Source: Geobacter sp. AOG1
Lineage (GTDB): Bacteria > Desulfobacterota > Desulfuromonadia > Geobacterales > Geobacteraceae
Reading direction: 5' to 3'
Assembly (NCBI RefSeq): GCF_019972315.1
Contig: NZ_BLIZ01000001.1
Span: forward strand, 1,314,513 to 1,378,512
DNA length: 64,000 bases
Each line of letters opens with the position of its first letter. The stretch's first letter is position 1. A model generated the notes under the pieces. That model saw only the letters and a program-made list of their open reading frames with translations, was not told where the DNA came from and searched no databases. The position numbers were made by a program, and so were the translations under genes. Below are positions 27,563 through 35,547 of this stretch, piece after piece.

Positions 27563-28375
27563 ATGGCGATAGTGACGATATCACGGGGTACCTACAGCGG
27601 GGCAAAAACAATTGCCGAACAACTTGCACGGGAGCTTGGTTACCCCTGTGTCAGCCAGGAAAACATATTCTCTGCGGCCAAGGACTTCGGTGTCCCTGAA
27701 TCCGAGATCAATGCCGCACTGATCAAACCCCCCAGTATTCTCCGCTTGTCACCCGGCAAAAGAACGGCGATTCTCAACGTAATCAGGGCTGCACTGTTGA
27801 AGCTGTCACACGACGGCAATCTGGTGTATCATGGGTTTGCGGGGCACCTGCTTCTGGGGGGGGCCTTTCATGTCCTGCGGGTCCGGGTGATCGCCAGTAT
27901 GGAGTACCGTATCGATGCAGCCATGCGGCGGCACGCGGCGACCCGTGAACAGGCTATCGCCAGAATCAGGCGTCGGGACAAGCAAAGCGTCTATTGGTCC
28001 AGGTACCTGTATGGCGTCGACTGGCAGGACCCCACCCTCTACGACATTGTTCTGAACATTGAACGGATAAGCATCGACGATGCGGTGCAGACACTGGTGC
28101 GGATGACCGGCCTGGGGAGCTTCCAGCCGGACGAAGCGACGCGGCAGGCCTTTGATGACCTGCTGTTGGAGAGCCTGGTCTGGGCGGAACTCCACCTGAA
28201 CCCTGATACGCAATCGGCAGATGTGCGTGTCGAGGCGCAGAACGGCCAGGTCGTCATCACGGGGAGTGCCGGTTCGGAGCAGGTGGTGCGGGCAATTCCG
28301 GACGTGGCCCGACGGGTAAAGGGTGTCGGTACCGTGATGTGCGAAGTCGGGGTCGGTTCCCACTGGTACTGGTGA
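27563..28375 (+). CDS. Cytidylate-kinase-like domain fused to BON domain
   Basis: A 270-residue protein. The N-terminal 190 residues fit the cytidylate-kinase-like family: MAIVTISRGTYSGAKTIAEQLAREL replaces the classical P-loop (it lacks GxxGxGK[ST]), and arginine-rich RHAATREQAIARIRRRDK resembles a lid. The last 75 residues (VWAELHLNPDTQSADVRVEAQNGQVVITG...VARRVKGVGTV) form a BON domain, normally a ligand or membrane-binding module. The role is unknown. It sits between the OFA transporter and DAHP synthase with 2 and 37 bp gaps, so it belongs to their operon and may be a regulator or sensor of it. Confidence 0.7.
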   Translation: MAIVTISRGTYSGAKTIAEQLARELGYPCVSQENIFSAAKDFGVPESEINAALIKPPSILRLSPGKRTAILNVIRAALLKLSHDGNLVYHGFAGHLLLGGAFHVLRVRVIASMEYRIDAAMRRHAATREQAIARIRRRDKQSVYWSRYLYGVDWQDPTLYDIVLNIERISIDDAVQTLVRMTGLGSFQPDEATRQAFDDLLLESLVWAELHLNPDTQSADVRVEAQNGQVVITGSAGSEQVVRAIPDVARRVKGVGTVMCEVGVGSHWYW

Positions 28376-28412
28376 CGTACGCCGAGAGAGAACGTATGGA
28401 GGAGGTCAGAAG

Positions 28413-29762
28413 ATGAGTGGGCATGAATGGAATAAATCGGCCTGGCGTTCGTATCCGGCCCGGCAGCAGCCGAACTGGCCCGACCGGAATGCGTACGAGG
28501 GGGTTCTGAGTGAGATGGCGGAGCTTCCCCCGCTCGTGTTTGCCGGGGAAGTGAGGACCCTCCGTGAGCAATTGGCGCAGGCGGGAGAGGGGAAGGCCTT
28601 CGTGCTGCAGTGCGGTGATTGCGCCGAGGACTTTTCTCGCTGCACCGGGCCGGCCATCAGAGAGATGCTGAAGGTTATCCTGCAGATGTCGGTCATCCTC
28701 GCCTACGCGGGGGAGCGGCGTGTCGTCAAGATCGGCAGGATGGCAGGCCAGTACGCCAAGCCCCGTTCATCAGACACGGAACTGGTGGACGGAGTGGAAA
28801 TCCCGAGCTACCGTGGGGACATGGTCAACAATCCCGAGCCGACGCTGGAGGCCAGGACTCCCGATCCGCGAAGAATGCAGGAGGGGTATTTCCGGGCGGC
28901 CGCCACCCTCAACCTTGCACGGGCATTCACTGCGGGGGGGTATGCAGCGCTGGATCACGTCCGGGAATGGCACCGGCAGTCCCTCGACGCGCTCCCCTCG
29001 TCGGAGAAGTACGAACAGCTCGCTCGGGAGATCGGGAAGACCATCAACTTCCTGAGCGCCATCGGGCTCGACAGCCATAATCCCATCATGGGTCAGGTGA
29101 CCCTGTTCACCTCCCACGAGGCACTGCTCCTCGGTTACGAAGAGGCCATGACCCGTATGGATTCTACGACCGGCGACTGGTACGACTGCAGTGCCCACAT
29201 GCTCTGGATCGGCGACCGGACGCGGCAGATTGACGGCGCCCACGTGGAATTCCTCAGGGGGGTGCGCAATCCGCTCGGCGTGAAGGTCGGTCCTGCCCAT
29301 GAGATCGACGACATCAAGCGGCTGGCGCACATCCTCAACCCGGCCAACGAACCGGGGCGACTTACCCTCATTACCCGGTTCGGAACGGAGAAGATCGATC
29401 GCTTCCTCCCTCCGCTTGTCAGGGAGATTCAGCGGGAAGGGTTGAAGGTGGTCTGGAGTTGCGATCCGATGCACGGCAATACCTACCAGAACGATTTCGG
29501 GCAGAAAAGCAGGAATTTCAGCGATATCCTGGGCGAAATACGGGCATTCTTCGATATCCACCGCGCCGAAGGGAGCATCTCCGGCGGTGTCCATCTGGAG
29601 CTGACGGGTGACAACGTGACTGAGTGCACGGGGGGCAGCCGGCAACTGCTCGACGAGCATCTCGGACAGAACTACCAGACCACGTGCGATCCGCGGCTGA
29701 ATGCCGAACAGAGCGTAGAGCTCGCGTTCGAGCTGGCCGGGATGTTCAGGGGGCGCAGCTAG
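28413..29762 (+). CDS. Class II (plant-type) DAHP synthase
   Basis: A 449-residue enzyme that condenses phosphoenolpyruvate and erythrose 4-phosphate to open the shikimate pathway. Class II motifs are plain: FVLQCGDCAEDF with the metal cysteine, KIGRMAGQYAKPRSS, GQVTLFTSHEALLLGYE and VEFLRGVRNPLGVKVGP. AGGAGG precedes the ATG. A biosynthetic entry enzyme at the end of a U32-transporter operon is unexpected; class II copies often serve specialised pathways. I infer it boosts chorismate or prephenate for this operon. Confidence 0.93.
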   Translation: MSGHEWNKSAWRSYPARQQPNWPDRNAYEGVLSEMAELPPLVFAGEVRTLREQLAQAGEGKAFVLQCGDCAEDFSRCTGPAIREMLKVILQMSVILAYAGERRVVKIGRMAGQYAKPRSSDTELVDGVEIPSYRGDMVNNPEPTLEARTPDPRRMQEGYFRAAATLNLARAFTAGGYAALDHVREWHRQSLDALPSSEKYEQLAREIGKTINFLSAIGLDSHNPIMGQVTLFTSHEALLLGYEEAMTRMDSTTGDWYDCSAHMLWIGDRTRQIDGAHVEFLRGVRNPLGVKVGPAHEIDDIKRLAHILNPANEPGRLTLITRFGTEKIDRFLPPLVREIQREGLKVVWSCDPMHGNTYQNDFGQKSRNFSDILGEIRAFFDIHRAEGSISGGVHLELTGDNVTECTGGSRQLLDEHLGQNYQTTCDPRLNAEQSVELAFELAGMFRGRS

Positions 29763-29779
29763 GATGTAGGGGGAGTATG

Positions 29780-29811
29780 GGACGTATAGGTCCTCTATGA
29801 CCTATATGTCC
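29780..29811. repeat. Imperfect stem-loop after DAHP synthase
   Basis: Arms GGACGTATAGGTC (29780-29792) and GACCTATATGTCC (29799-29811) pair in 12 of 13 positions around a 6-base loop. No U-tract follows, so it is a poor intrinsic terminator. It could instead stabilise the 3' end of the message or be an operator for the next unit. Confidence 0.5.
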
Positions 29812-29827
29812 TATCATCAAATATGTC

Positions 29828-29864
29828 TTGCTAAATGTAAGATTGCATGTAATATTGCACGCAA
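29828..29864 (+). promoter_or_regulatory. Promoter with triple class A half-sites (copy A3)
   Basis: TTGCTA (29828-29833) and TAATAT (29850-29855), 16 bp apart, make a plausible promoter. Three decamer units are spaced exactly 12 bp: CTAAATGTAA (29831), TTGCATGTAA (29843) and TTGCACGCAA (29855). The last two match the 22-bp class A dyad, and the first adds a third half-site. The array overlaps both promoter elements. Confidence 0.7.
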
Positions 29865-29891
29865 TATGCGATTGATGAAGAGGAGTTATTT

Positions 29892-29951
29892 ATGAAACTG
29901 GGCGATAGTTCTTTGTTTACGGTAGCTGCGGCCCTGGTAGGTGAGTCATGA
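29892..29951 (+). CDS. 19-residue leader peptide coupled to MFS gene
   Basis: An excellent ribosome site AGAGGAG (29879-29885) lies 6 bp before this ATG. The ORF encodes MKLGDSSLFTVAAALVGES and its TGA overlaps the next ATG (ATGA at 29948-29951). The MFS gene itself has a weaker site, so translation is probably handed on from the leader. It may simply be a coupling device; I see no codon bias suggesting attenuation. Confidence 0.55.
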   Translation: MKLGDSSLFTVAAALVGES

Positions 29952-31165
29952 AGATCAAGACCGGTACGGCCCCATTTTCCGCACTGTTGGGTGGAATCAC
30001 TGCCCTGGCGGCACTTTCCATCGATATGAGCCTTCCGACCCTCCCGGCCATGACTGCCGCCCTGTCGGCAGGGAGCGCCGCGGCGCAATGGACACTGTCG
30101 CTCTTCGTGCTCGGCTTCGCGGGAGGGCAGCTCTTTCTCGGGCCGCTTTCCGACCGGATCGGCCGCCGACCGGTCCTGCTCTGGGGACTGGCGGGCTATG
30201 TCATCACCGGTATCGCCTGTGCCCTGGCACCTTCCATCCAGGTGCTCGTCTCCATGCGGTTTCTGCAGGGGTTGAGTGCGTGTGCCGGTGCCGTCATCGC
30301 GCGCGCCATCATCCGTGATGTCTACGACCGCCAGGCCGCCGCGGCCAAGCAGTCGATCCTGACCGTCGTCACCACCCTGGCGATGCTCATCGCCCCCATC
30401 GTGGGGGCATGGTTGCTCGGTATAACCGGCTGGCGAGGAGTCTTTGCTCTCCTTCCCACGGTGGGTGCGATGGTGTTGATTCTTTCCCTGCTCATCATCC
30501 CGGAGACCAGGCCGGTGACGACCGAAAAGCGGGTGGGGGTGCTCCATTCCTACGTGCTGGTATTGCAGGAGCCGATCATGTTAGGCAACGCCTTTGTCGC
30601 CGCGTTCATTTTCGGGGGGCTGTTCGTCTTCATTGCCGATTCCTCGACGGTTTTCATCCGGACCCTGAAGATTTCACCTCAGGGGTTCAGCTGGATGTTC
30701 GCCATTGTCGCCCTCGGCCAGCTTGCCGGCTCTCTCCTCAACCGCTCGCTGGCGCTTCGGATCAACCCGGTCAGGTTGGTCCGCGTAGGGGGGGGGATAA
30801 CCGTCGTTGCCACGCTGCTGATCGCTCTGTTCGCCATCTGGGAGGTGAATATCTATGCCCTGCTGCTGGCGATCGCACTCTACGCGTTCGCTCTGGGGAT
30901 GACCAATCCCAATGCCATTGCCGCCGCAATGGTCCCCCTTCCCCAGTATGCCGGCGCGGCCTCCGCCGTGATCGGCTTCCTCTATTTCACCATGGCAAGT
31001 TTTGGCGCCTCCCTGTCGGGGTACCTTCTGCCAGGGACTGTCAAGGGAATGCTCGGAATCATGGCCGGATTCGGCACGGCGGGGCTCATTGTCCTCGGCC
31101 TCCTGGAGGTGTATCAGGCGAAGCGCGCCAAGGTGCCGGTGTGCGCATCCGAGGCGCAGAACTGA
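29948..31165 (+). CDS. Bcr/CflA-type MFS efflux transporter
   Basis: A 405-residue twelve-helix transporter. IDMSLPTLPAM in helix 1, GPLSDRIGRRPVLLWG in loop 2-3 and RFLQGLSACAGAVIARAIIRDVYDR are characteristic of the Bcr/CflA branch. These export drugs and small metabolites by proton antiport. Its place under a class A operator suggests export of an aromatic or a toxic intermediate such as pyrogallol; that is inference. Confidence 0.87.
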   Translation: MKIKTGTAPFSALLGGITALAALSIDMSLPTLPAMTAALSAGSAAAQWTLSLFVLGFAGGQLFLGPLSDRIGRRPVLLWGLAGYVITGIACALAPSIQVLVSMRFLQGLSACAGAVIARAIIRDVYDRQAAAAKQSILTVVTTLAMLIAPIVGAWLLGITGWRGVFALLPTVGAMVLILSLLIIPETRPVTTEKRVGVLHSYVLVLQEPIMLGNAFVAAFIFGGLFVFIADSSTVFIRTLKISPQGFSWMFAIVALGQLAGSLLNRSLALRINPVRLVRVGGGITVVATLLIALFAIWEVNIYALLLAIALYAFALGMTNPNAIAAAMVPLPQYAGAASAVIGFLYFTMASFGASLSGYLLPGTVKGMLGIMAGFGTAGLIVLGLLEVYQAKRAKVPVCASEAQN

Positions 31166-31215
31166 TACGCACGGATTCAGGTAATTGATAAAACAAAACG
31201 CCATTAGTTTTTTTA

Positions 31216-31277
31216 TTGACAAGGAAACGCTGTTTCGGTAATATGATAATACAATATAGAGTATGACAATGTAATAC
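31216..31277 (+). promoter_or_regulatory. Promoter with class C operator (copy C1)
   Basis: TTGACA (31216-31221), 17 bp, TAATAT (31239-31244) form a sigma70-like promoter. The near-palindrome GTATGACAATGTAATAC (31261-31277) lies just beyond the predicted start. Related sequences occur at 31674-31690 and 38885-38901. Position and dyad suggest a repressor site, possibly of the IclR protein at 38924. Confidence 0.62.
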
Positions 31278-31306
31278 ATGCTTGGTTCAGCAGGAAGGGG
31301 CATACG

Positions 31307-31606
31307 ATGGCAGACGTTCTGGTTAGCAATGCAGTGTCCGACGTCGATGGCGACCGGTTTTCGCTGCAGCCCCTCTTAAGGCTGGAAGAGGCAGCGGGGG
31401 AGTTCGTAGAGGGAGAAACGGTTGGCGAAACCTTCTATGAGGAGCAGGATATAAGCACTGCCTGCTATCTCTGCCATGGCCAGTGCGCCAATTTCGGCGT
31501 CCATGGCAAAGGGGTGAGACCGTGTGCCAGGGGGGTGACGGAGCTCATCAGCCGCCGCCGCGAAGCACGGCGACATGCACGGTCGGAGCGCGAAGGAGAG
31601 AACTGA
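31307..31606 (+). CDS. Small cysteine-motif protein of unknown function
   Basis: A 99-residue protein with CYLCHGQCANFGVHGKGVRPCARG (residues about 48-70, here split as CxxCxxxC and a later Cys) and an Arg-rich tail. The spacing resembles the N-terminal Fe-S segment of molybdopterin oxidoreductases, but no catalytic domain follows. It may be a free-standing Fe-S or zinc module, or a decayed fragment of a larger gene. AGGAAGG precedes the ATG. It is the first gene after the class C promoter and lies upstream of dsrC. Confidence 0.5.
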   Translation: MADVLVSNAVSDVDGDRFSLQPLLRLEEAAGEFVEGETVGETFYEEQDISTACYLCHGQCANFGVHGKGVRPCARGVTELISRRREARRHARSEREGEN

Positions 31607-31673
31607 TCTTTTTTTTGCGCAAAATATTTTAATGACACAATGTTTTATTGATTGGCCAATATGGCGATAAGCA

Positions 31674-31690
31674 GTATGACATTGTAGTAT
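31674..31690. promoter_or_regulatory. Class C operator-like site before dsrC (copy C2)
   Basis: GTATGACATTGTAGTAT matches the class C element at 31261 in 14 of 17 positions and lies 45 bp before the dsrC start. A partial copy (AATGACACAATGT) lies about 40 bp further upstream. I could not place a convincing -35/-10 pair here. Confidence 0.5.
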
Positions 31691-31735
31691 TTCATCGGAG
31701 TGATGCAGCAAACAACAACGTACAGGAGGATGACC

Positions 31736-32053
31736 ATGCTAGAGTACAAGGTGGAAGACAGGTCGTATGAGGTGGATGAAGAGGGATTTTTGCAGGAGCC
31801 TGAGCTCTGGACCGAAGAAGTCGCCAAGGATTTTGCCCTGACGGAGAATATTGCCGAGCTGAATGAGGACCACTGGAAGCTCATCAATTTTGTCCGCTGG
31901 TACTTCGTTCAGTATGGTATTGCCCCCATGGTGCGCAAGGTGTGTAAGGAGACCGGTTTCGAGCTCCAGAAAATCTACGAAATGTTCCCGTCCGGCCCGG
32001 CCAAAGGGGTTTGCAAAGTAGCCGGCCTGCCCAAGCCTACCGGCTGCGTGTAG
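31736..32053 (+). CDS. dsrC: DsrC sulfur-carrier protein
   Basis: A 105-residue protein of the DsrC/TusE family. Its C-terminal arm ends GVCKVAGLPKPTGCV: the penultimate cysteine and a second cysteine separated by exactly ten residues, the pair that defines true DsrC able to form the intramolecular disulfide or trisulfide. TusE has only the last one. In sulfur metabolisers DsrC shuttles sulfur or electrons between DsrAB and DsrMKJOP. ATG 31736 is used because CAGGAGG ends 6 bp upstream; the ATG at 31730 touches it. dsrAB is absent from the window. Confidence 0.92.
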   Translation: MLEYKVEDRSYEVDEEGFLQEPELWTEEVAKDFALTENIAELNEDHWKLINFVRWYFVQYGIAPMVRKVCKETGFELQKIYEMFPSGPAKGVCKVAGLPKPTGCV

Positions 32054-32059
32054 TGTGCG

Positions 32060-32515
32060 ATGAGCACGGAAGACGCCATACTTGAGCGATGGTTTGCACG
32101 GACGGTGGAAGCCTATCCCGGAGAAACGGTGCTGTTTCTCACCACGGAAAGGGACCAGTTCCGCAATCCTGTCGGGCATATCCTGAGGGAGAACCTGGAG
32201 GTTCTCCTTCGGGAGCTTCTCGGCGGCATGGAGTTATCCCGTACGAAGCCGGCGCTAGAGGCGATCATCCGGGTGCGGGCGGTGCAGGACTTTACGGCCA
32301 CCCAGGCGGTGGGGTTCATTTTCATGTTGAGGTCAGTTGTGGGCGAGTTTGCGCCGGAGCATGATGTGCTCTCCATCGGCCAGAAGGTCGATCAGTTGGC
32401 ACTCATGGCCTTCGACGAGTATGTCCGCTGTCGTGAAAAACTGTACGAGATCCGGCTGAACGAGAGCAGACGCGCGCTGTCGGTTCCGGCCGCAATGGCG
32501 CGAGTGGGGTCGTAG
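32060..32515 (+). CDS. RsbRD-N-terminal-domain protein of the dsr operon
   Basis: A 151-residue all-helical cytosolic protein (ILERWFARTVEAYPGETVLFL..., FTATQAVGFIFMLRSVVGEF). It resembles the RsbRD_N domain of stressosome-type sensors. Small proteins of this kind are often encoded beside dsrM in sulfate reducers; their role is unknown. It lies 6 bp after dsrC and 3 bp before dsrM, so it is part of the operon. Confidence 0.72.
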   Translation: MSTEDAILERWFARTVEAYPGETVLFLTTERDQFRNPVGHILRENLEVLLRELLGGMELSRTKPALEAIIRVRAVQDFTATQAVGFIFMLRSVVGEFAPEHDVLSIGQKVDQLALMAFDEYVRCREKLYEIRLNESRRALSVPAAMARVGS

Positions 32516-32518
32516 CGA

Positions 32519-33517
32519 ATGGACCTTTTATCCTCTTTTCTCATCATGGCTGCACTGGTCGCGGTCCCACTCCTGGCTGGCGTGGCAGGGGGAGGGCAGG
32601 GGGTGTTGCTCGTCGGCATTCCCTATGCGGCGTTTGCCATTTTTATCGTCGGGCTCTGCTGGCGGGTCGTCGGCTGGGCCCGTTCCCCCGTCCCCTTCCG
32701 CATCCCGACTACCTGCGGCCAGCAGAAATCGCTTCCCTGGATAAAAAGTGCCACCCTGGACAACCCCTCCACCGGCACCGGCGCGGTCGGGCGGATGGCG
32801 CTCGAAGTGTTGCTGTTCCGCTCCCTGTTCCGGAACAATCGTGCCGAGATGTATGGCCAGCGCTACGTTTTCGGTGACAGCAAGTGGCTCTGGCTGGGGG
32901 CGCTGGCGTTCCACTGGTCGCTGCTGGTCATCGTGCTGCGCCATCTGCGGCTTTTTGTGCAGCCGGTGCCGGCGTGCGTGCTTGCCCTGGGGAAGGTGGA
33001 CAGCTTCTTCCAGATCGGCGCCCCGGCACTCTACCTCTCCAACGTCATCGTTCTCTGCGCCCTGATGTATCTGATGCTGCGGCGGTTGTGGGACCTGCGC
33101 CTCCGCTACATCTGCCAGTTCTCCGATTATTTCGCCCTTTTCCTGCTTCTCGGCATCGCCCTCTCCGGTGTTCTCATGCGCTACGGGACGAGGGTGGACG
33201 TGGTGGCGGTAAAACAGCTGGCGATCGGCCTGGCGACCTTTCAGCCGGTGATACCGGCGGGCTTGGGGCTCGTCTTCCCGGTCCACGTGCTCCTGGTCAG
33301 CACGCTGGCCGCCTATTTCCCGTTCAGCAAACTCATGCACATGGGGGGGGTATTCCTGAGCCCCACGCGCAACCTTGCCAATAACAGCCGGATGAAGCGG
33401 CACGTCAATCCGTGGAACTATCCCGTGAAGACCCATACCTACGCGGAGTGGGAGGAGGAGTTCCGGGACAAGCTCACGATGGCGGGGATTCCGCTCGACG
33501 AGGCAAAAAATGACTGA
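32519..33517 (+). CDS. dsrM: DsrM, membrane cytochrome b subunit
   Basis: A 332-residue NarI-like integral membrane protein. Helices carry histidines placed for two b-hemes (FHWSLLVIVLRHLRLF, LVFPVHVLLV, SKLMHMGG). DsrM is expected to exchange electrons between menaquinol and the cytoplasmic DsrK subunit. C-terminal MKRHVNPWNYPVKTHTYAEWEEEF is typical of this subunit. Its end overlaps dsrK by 8 bp. Confidence 0.9.
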   Translation: MDLLSSFLIMAALVAVPLLAGVAGGGQGVLLVGIPYAAFAIFIVGLCWRVVGWARSPVPFRIPTTCGQQKSLPWIKSATLDNPSTGTGAVGRMALEVLLFRSLFRNNRAEMYGQRYVFGDSKWLWLGALAFHWSLLVIVLRHLRLFVQPVPACVLALGKVDSFFQIGAPALYLSNVIVLCALMYLMLRRLWDLRLRYICQFSDYFALFLLLGIALSGVLMRYGTRVDVVAVKQLAIGLATFQPVIPAGLGLVFPVHVLLVSTLAAYFPFSKLMHMGGVFLSPTRNLANNSRMKRHVNPWNYPVKTHTYAEWEEEFRDKLTMAGIPLDEAKND

Positions 33518-35129
33518 CGATCGCCACCAGATTGAGCAGAAGCCGCCACGGTCGGACTGGCGGGACCCGGCGGTCGAATTCCGCAAGGGGACCTATTGCC
33601 ACAGCGCGGGTGCCAAGTACGTGGAGGCGCTCGGCCTCCCCAATCCCCGCGACTGGAATCCTGCCGATGCCGACTGGAAACTCCCTCCCGACTGGAAGCA
33701 GATCATTCTGGATGGGATGGCGGAGCGCCTCGAAAAATACCGCTCCTTCAAGCTGTTCATGGATGTCTGCGTCCGCTGCGGGGCCTGTGCCGACAAGTGC
33801 CATTACTACCTGGGTTCCAGCGATCCGAAGAACATGCCGATGGTGCGGGCCGAACTGATCCGCTCCGTGTATCGCCGTTACTTCACCCCGGCGGGACGCG
33901 TCTTCGGCTCCCTGGCCGGTGGCCGCGAGCTGACGGAAGAGGTGATCAAGGAGTGGTTCTACTACTTCTACCAGTGCAGCGAGTGTCGCCGCTGCTCAGT
34001 CTTTTGCCCCTTCGGCATCGATACGGCCGAGATCACCATGATCGGCCGGGAACTGCTGAACCTGATCGGCTGCAACATCAACTGGGTCACCAAGCCGGCG
34101 GCCGATTGCTTCCGGGTCGGGAACCATCTCGGCATCCAGCCCCATGCCTTCAAGGACAGCCTGGAGTTCGCCGCCGACGAACTGGAAGAGGTCACCGGCA
34201 TCAAGGTGGACATACCGATCAACCGGAAGGGGGCCGAAGTCCTGTTCGTCATGCCCTCGGCCGACTATTTCGCCACCCCCCACTACTACACCCTGCTCGG
34301 CTATATGTCGCTCTTCCATGAGATTGGCCTCGACTTCACCTACAGTGCCTACGCCTCGGAAGGTGGCAATTTCGGCCTCTTCAGCTCCCACGAGATGATG
34401 AAGCGCCTGAACGCCAAGATCTACGACGAGGCGCGCCGCCTGGGGGTGAAATGGATACTGGGGGGGGAGTGCGGCCATATGTGGCGGGTGCTCCACCAGT
34501 ATATGGAGACCATGAACGGTCCTGCCGACTTCCTGGAGGCGCCGGTCTCACCGGTCACCGGGACCCGGTTCGACCATGCGCGCTCCACGAGCATGGTGCA
34601 CATCTGCGAATTCACCGCCGACCTCCTTTACCATGACAAGCTCAAGCTTGACCCGAAGCGGAACGACAAATGGGTGGTCACCTACCACGACTCCTGCAAT
34701 CCAGCCCGCGGCATGGGGCTTCTGGAGGAGCCGCGCTACGTCCTGAAACGGGCCTGCAACCAGTTCCACGAGATGCCGGAGAATACGATCCGCGAGCAGA
34801 CCTTCTGCTGCGGGAGCGGTTCGGGGCTCGGCACGGACGAGAACCTGGAGATGCGCCTGCGCGGCGGTTTCCCGCGTGCCAATGCCGTCCGGCATGTCCG
34901 GGAAAAGCAGGGGGTCAACCTGCTCGCCTGCATCTGCGCCATCGACAAGGCCACCATGCCAACCCTCATGGATTACTGGGTTCCCGGCGTGGAGGTGGCG
35001 GGGGTCCACGAACTTCTGGGGAACGCGCTGGTCATGACGGGGGAGAAGGAACGGACGACGAACCTGCGCGGCGAGCCCCTGCAGCCCGCCGTTCCCGAAA
35101 CGCCGCCTGAGGAGGTGCCCCATGGGTGA
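33510..35129 (+). CDS. dsrK: DsrK, HdrD-like Fe-S catalytic subunit
   Basis: A 539-residue cytosolic protein. Two 4Fe-4S motifs lie near residues 88-99 (CVRCGACADKCHYY) and 155-165 (CSECRRCSVFCPFG). The C-terminal half has CCG-domain features (TYHDSCNPARGMG and EQTFCCGSGSGLG) that bind the noncubane cluster reducing disulfides in HdrB/D. DsrK is the likely site of DsrC disulfide chemistry. It overlaps dsrM and dsrJ by 8 bp each. Confidence 0.93.
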   Translation: MTDDRHQIEQKPPRSDWRDPAVEFRKGTYCHSAGAKYVEALGLPNPRDWNPADADWKLPPDWKQIILDGMAERLEKYRSFKLFMDVCVRCGACADKCHYYLGSSDPKNMPMVRAELIRSVYRRYFTPAGRVFGSLAGGRELTEEVIKEWFYYFYQCSECRRCSVFCPFGIDTAEITMIGRELLNLIGCNINWVTKPAADCFRVGNHLGIQPHAFKDSLEFAADELEEVTGIKVDIPINRKGAEVLFVMPSADYFATPHYYTLLGYMSLFHEIGLDFTYSAYASEGGNFGLFSSHEMMKRLNAKIYDEARRLGVKWILGGECGHMWRVLHQYMETMNGPADFLEAPVSPVTGTRFDHARSTSMVHICEFTADLLYHDKLKLDPKRNDKWVVTYHDSCNPARGMGLLEEPRYVLKRACNQFHEMPENTIREQTFCCGSGSGLGTDENLEMRLRGGFPRANAVRHVREKQGVNLLACICAIDKATMPTLMDYWVPGVEVAGVHELLGNALVMTGEKERTTNLRGEPLQPAVPETPPEEVPHG

Positions 35130-35547
35130 CCGGCCATTGATCTATGCCGGACTCTTCCTGTTCGTGGCGCTGGTCACCCTCCCCGTCTGGCAGGGGATAG
35201 CGGCACAGAGTTCCACCGTCGGGCCGGAGCTGAAGGCGCCTGCCCATAAGAAACAGTGCGTGGCTCCGCGCGCCTACATGCGCGAGGCGCACATGGAACT
35301 GCTCATGGCGTGGCGGGACGGCAAGGTGCGCAAGCATGAACGGCACTACACTGCCGCTGACGGCACGGTGTACAACGTCAGCCTGACCGGTACCTGTCTG
35401 ACCCAGTGCCATGGCAGCAAGGAGAAGTTCTGCGATCGCTGCCATGAGTACGCAGGGGTCTCTGCACCGAATTGCTGGGGCTGTCACACATCACCGCCGG
35501 CAGAGCCGGGCGGGGTGGCCGCCGTAGCCGCAGGGGGGATGCGATGA
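35122..35547 (+). CDS. dsrJ: DsrJ, periplasmic triheme cytochrome c
   Basis: A 141-residue protein with one N-terminal helix (LIYAGLFLFVALVTLPVW) and three CxxCH heme sites: CLTQCH, CDRCH and CWGCH. This is the DsrJ pattern, including three hemes of probably different ligation. It faces the periplasm with DsrO. Starts within the dsrK end and overlaps dsrO by 4 bp. Confidence 0.92.
   Translation: MGDRPLIYAGLFLFVALVTLPVWQGIAAQSSTVGPELKAPAHKKQCVAPRAYMREAHMELLMAWRDGKVRKHERHYTAADGTVYNVSLTGTCLTQCHGSKEKFCDRCHEYAGVSAPNCWGCHTSPPAEPGGVAAVAAGGMR

Noticed and set aside
31736-32053. Reading this protein as TusE (tRNA thiolation)
   Set aside because: TusE lacks the second C-terminal cysteine; here both are present ten residues apart, and dsrMKJOP follows.
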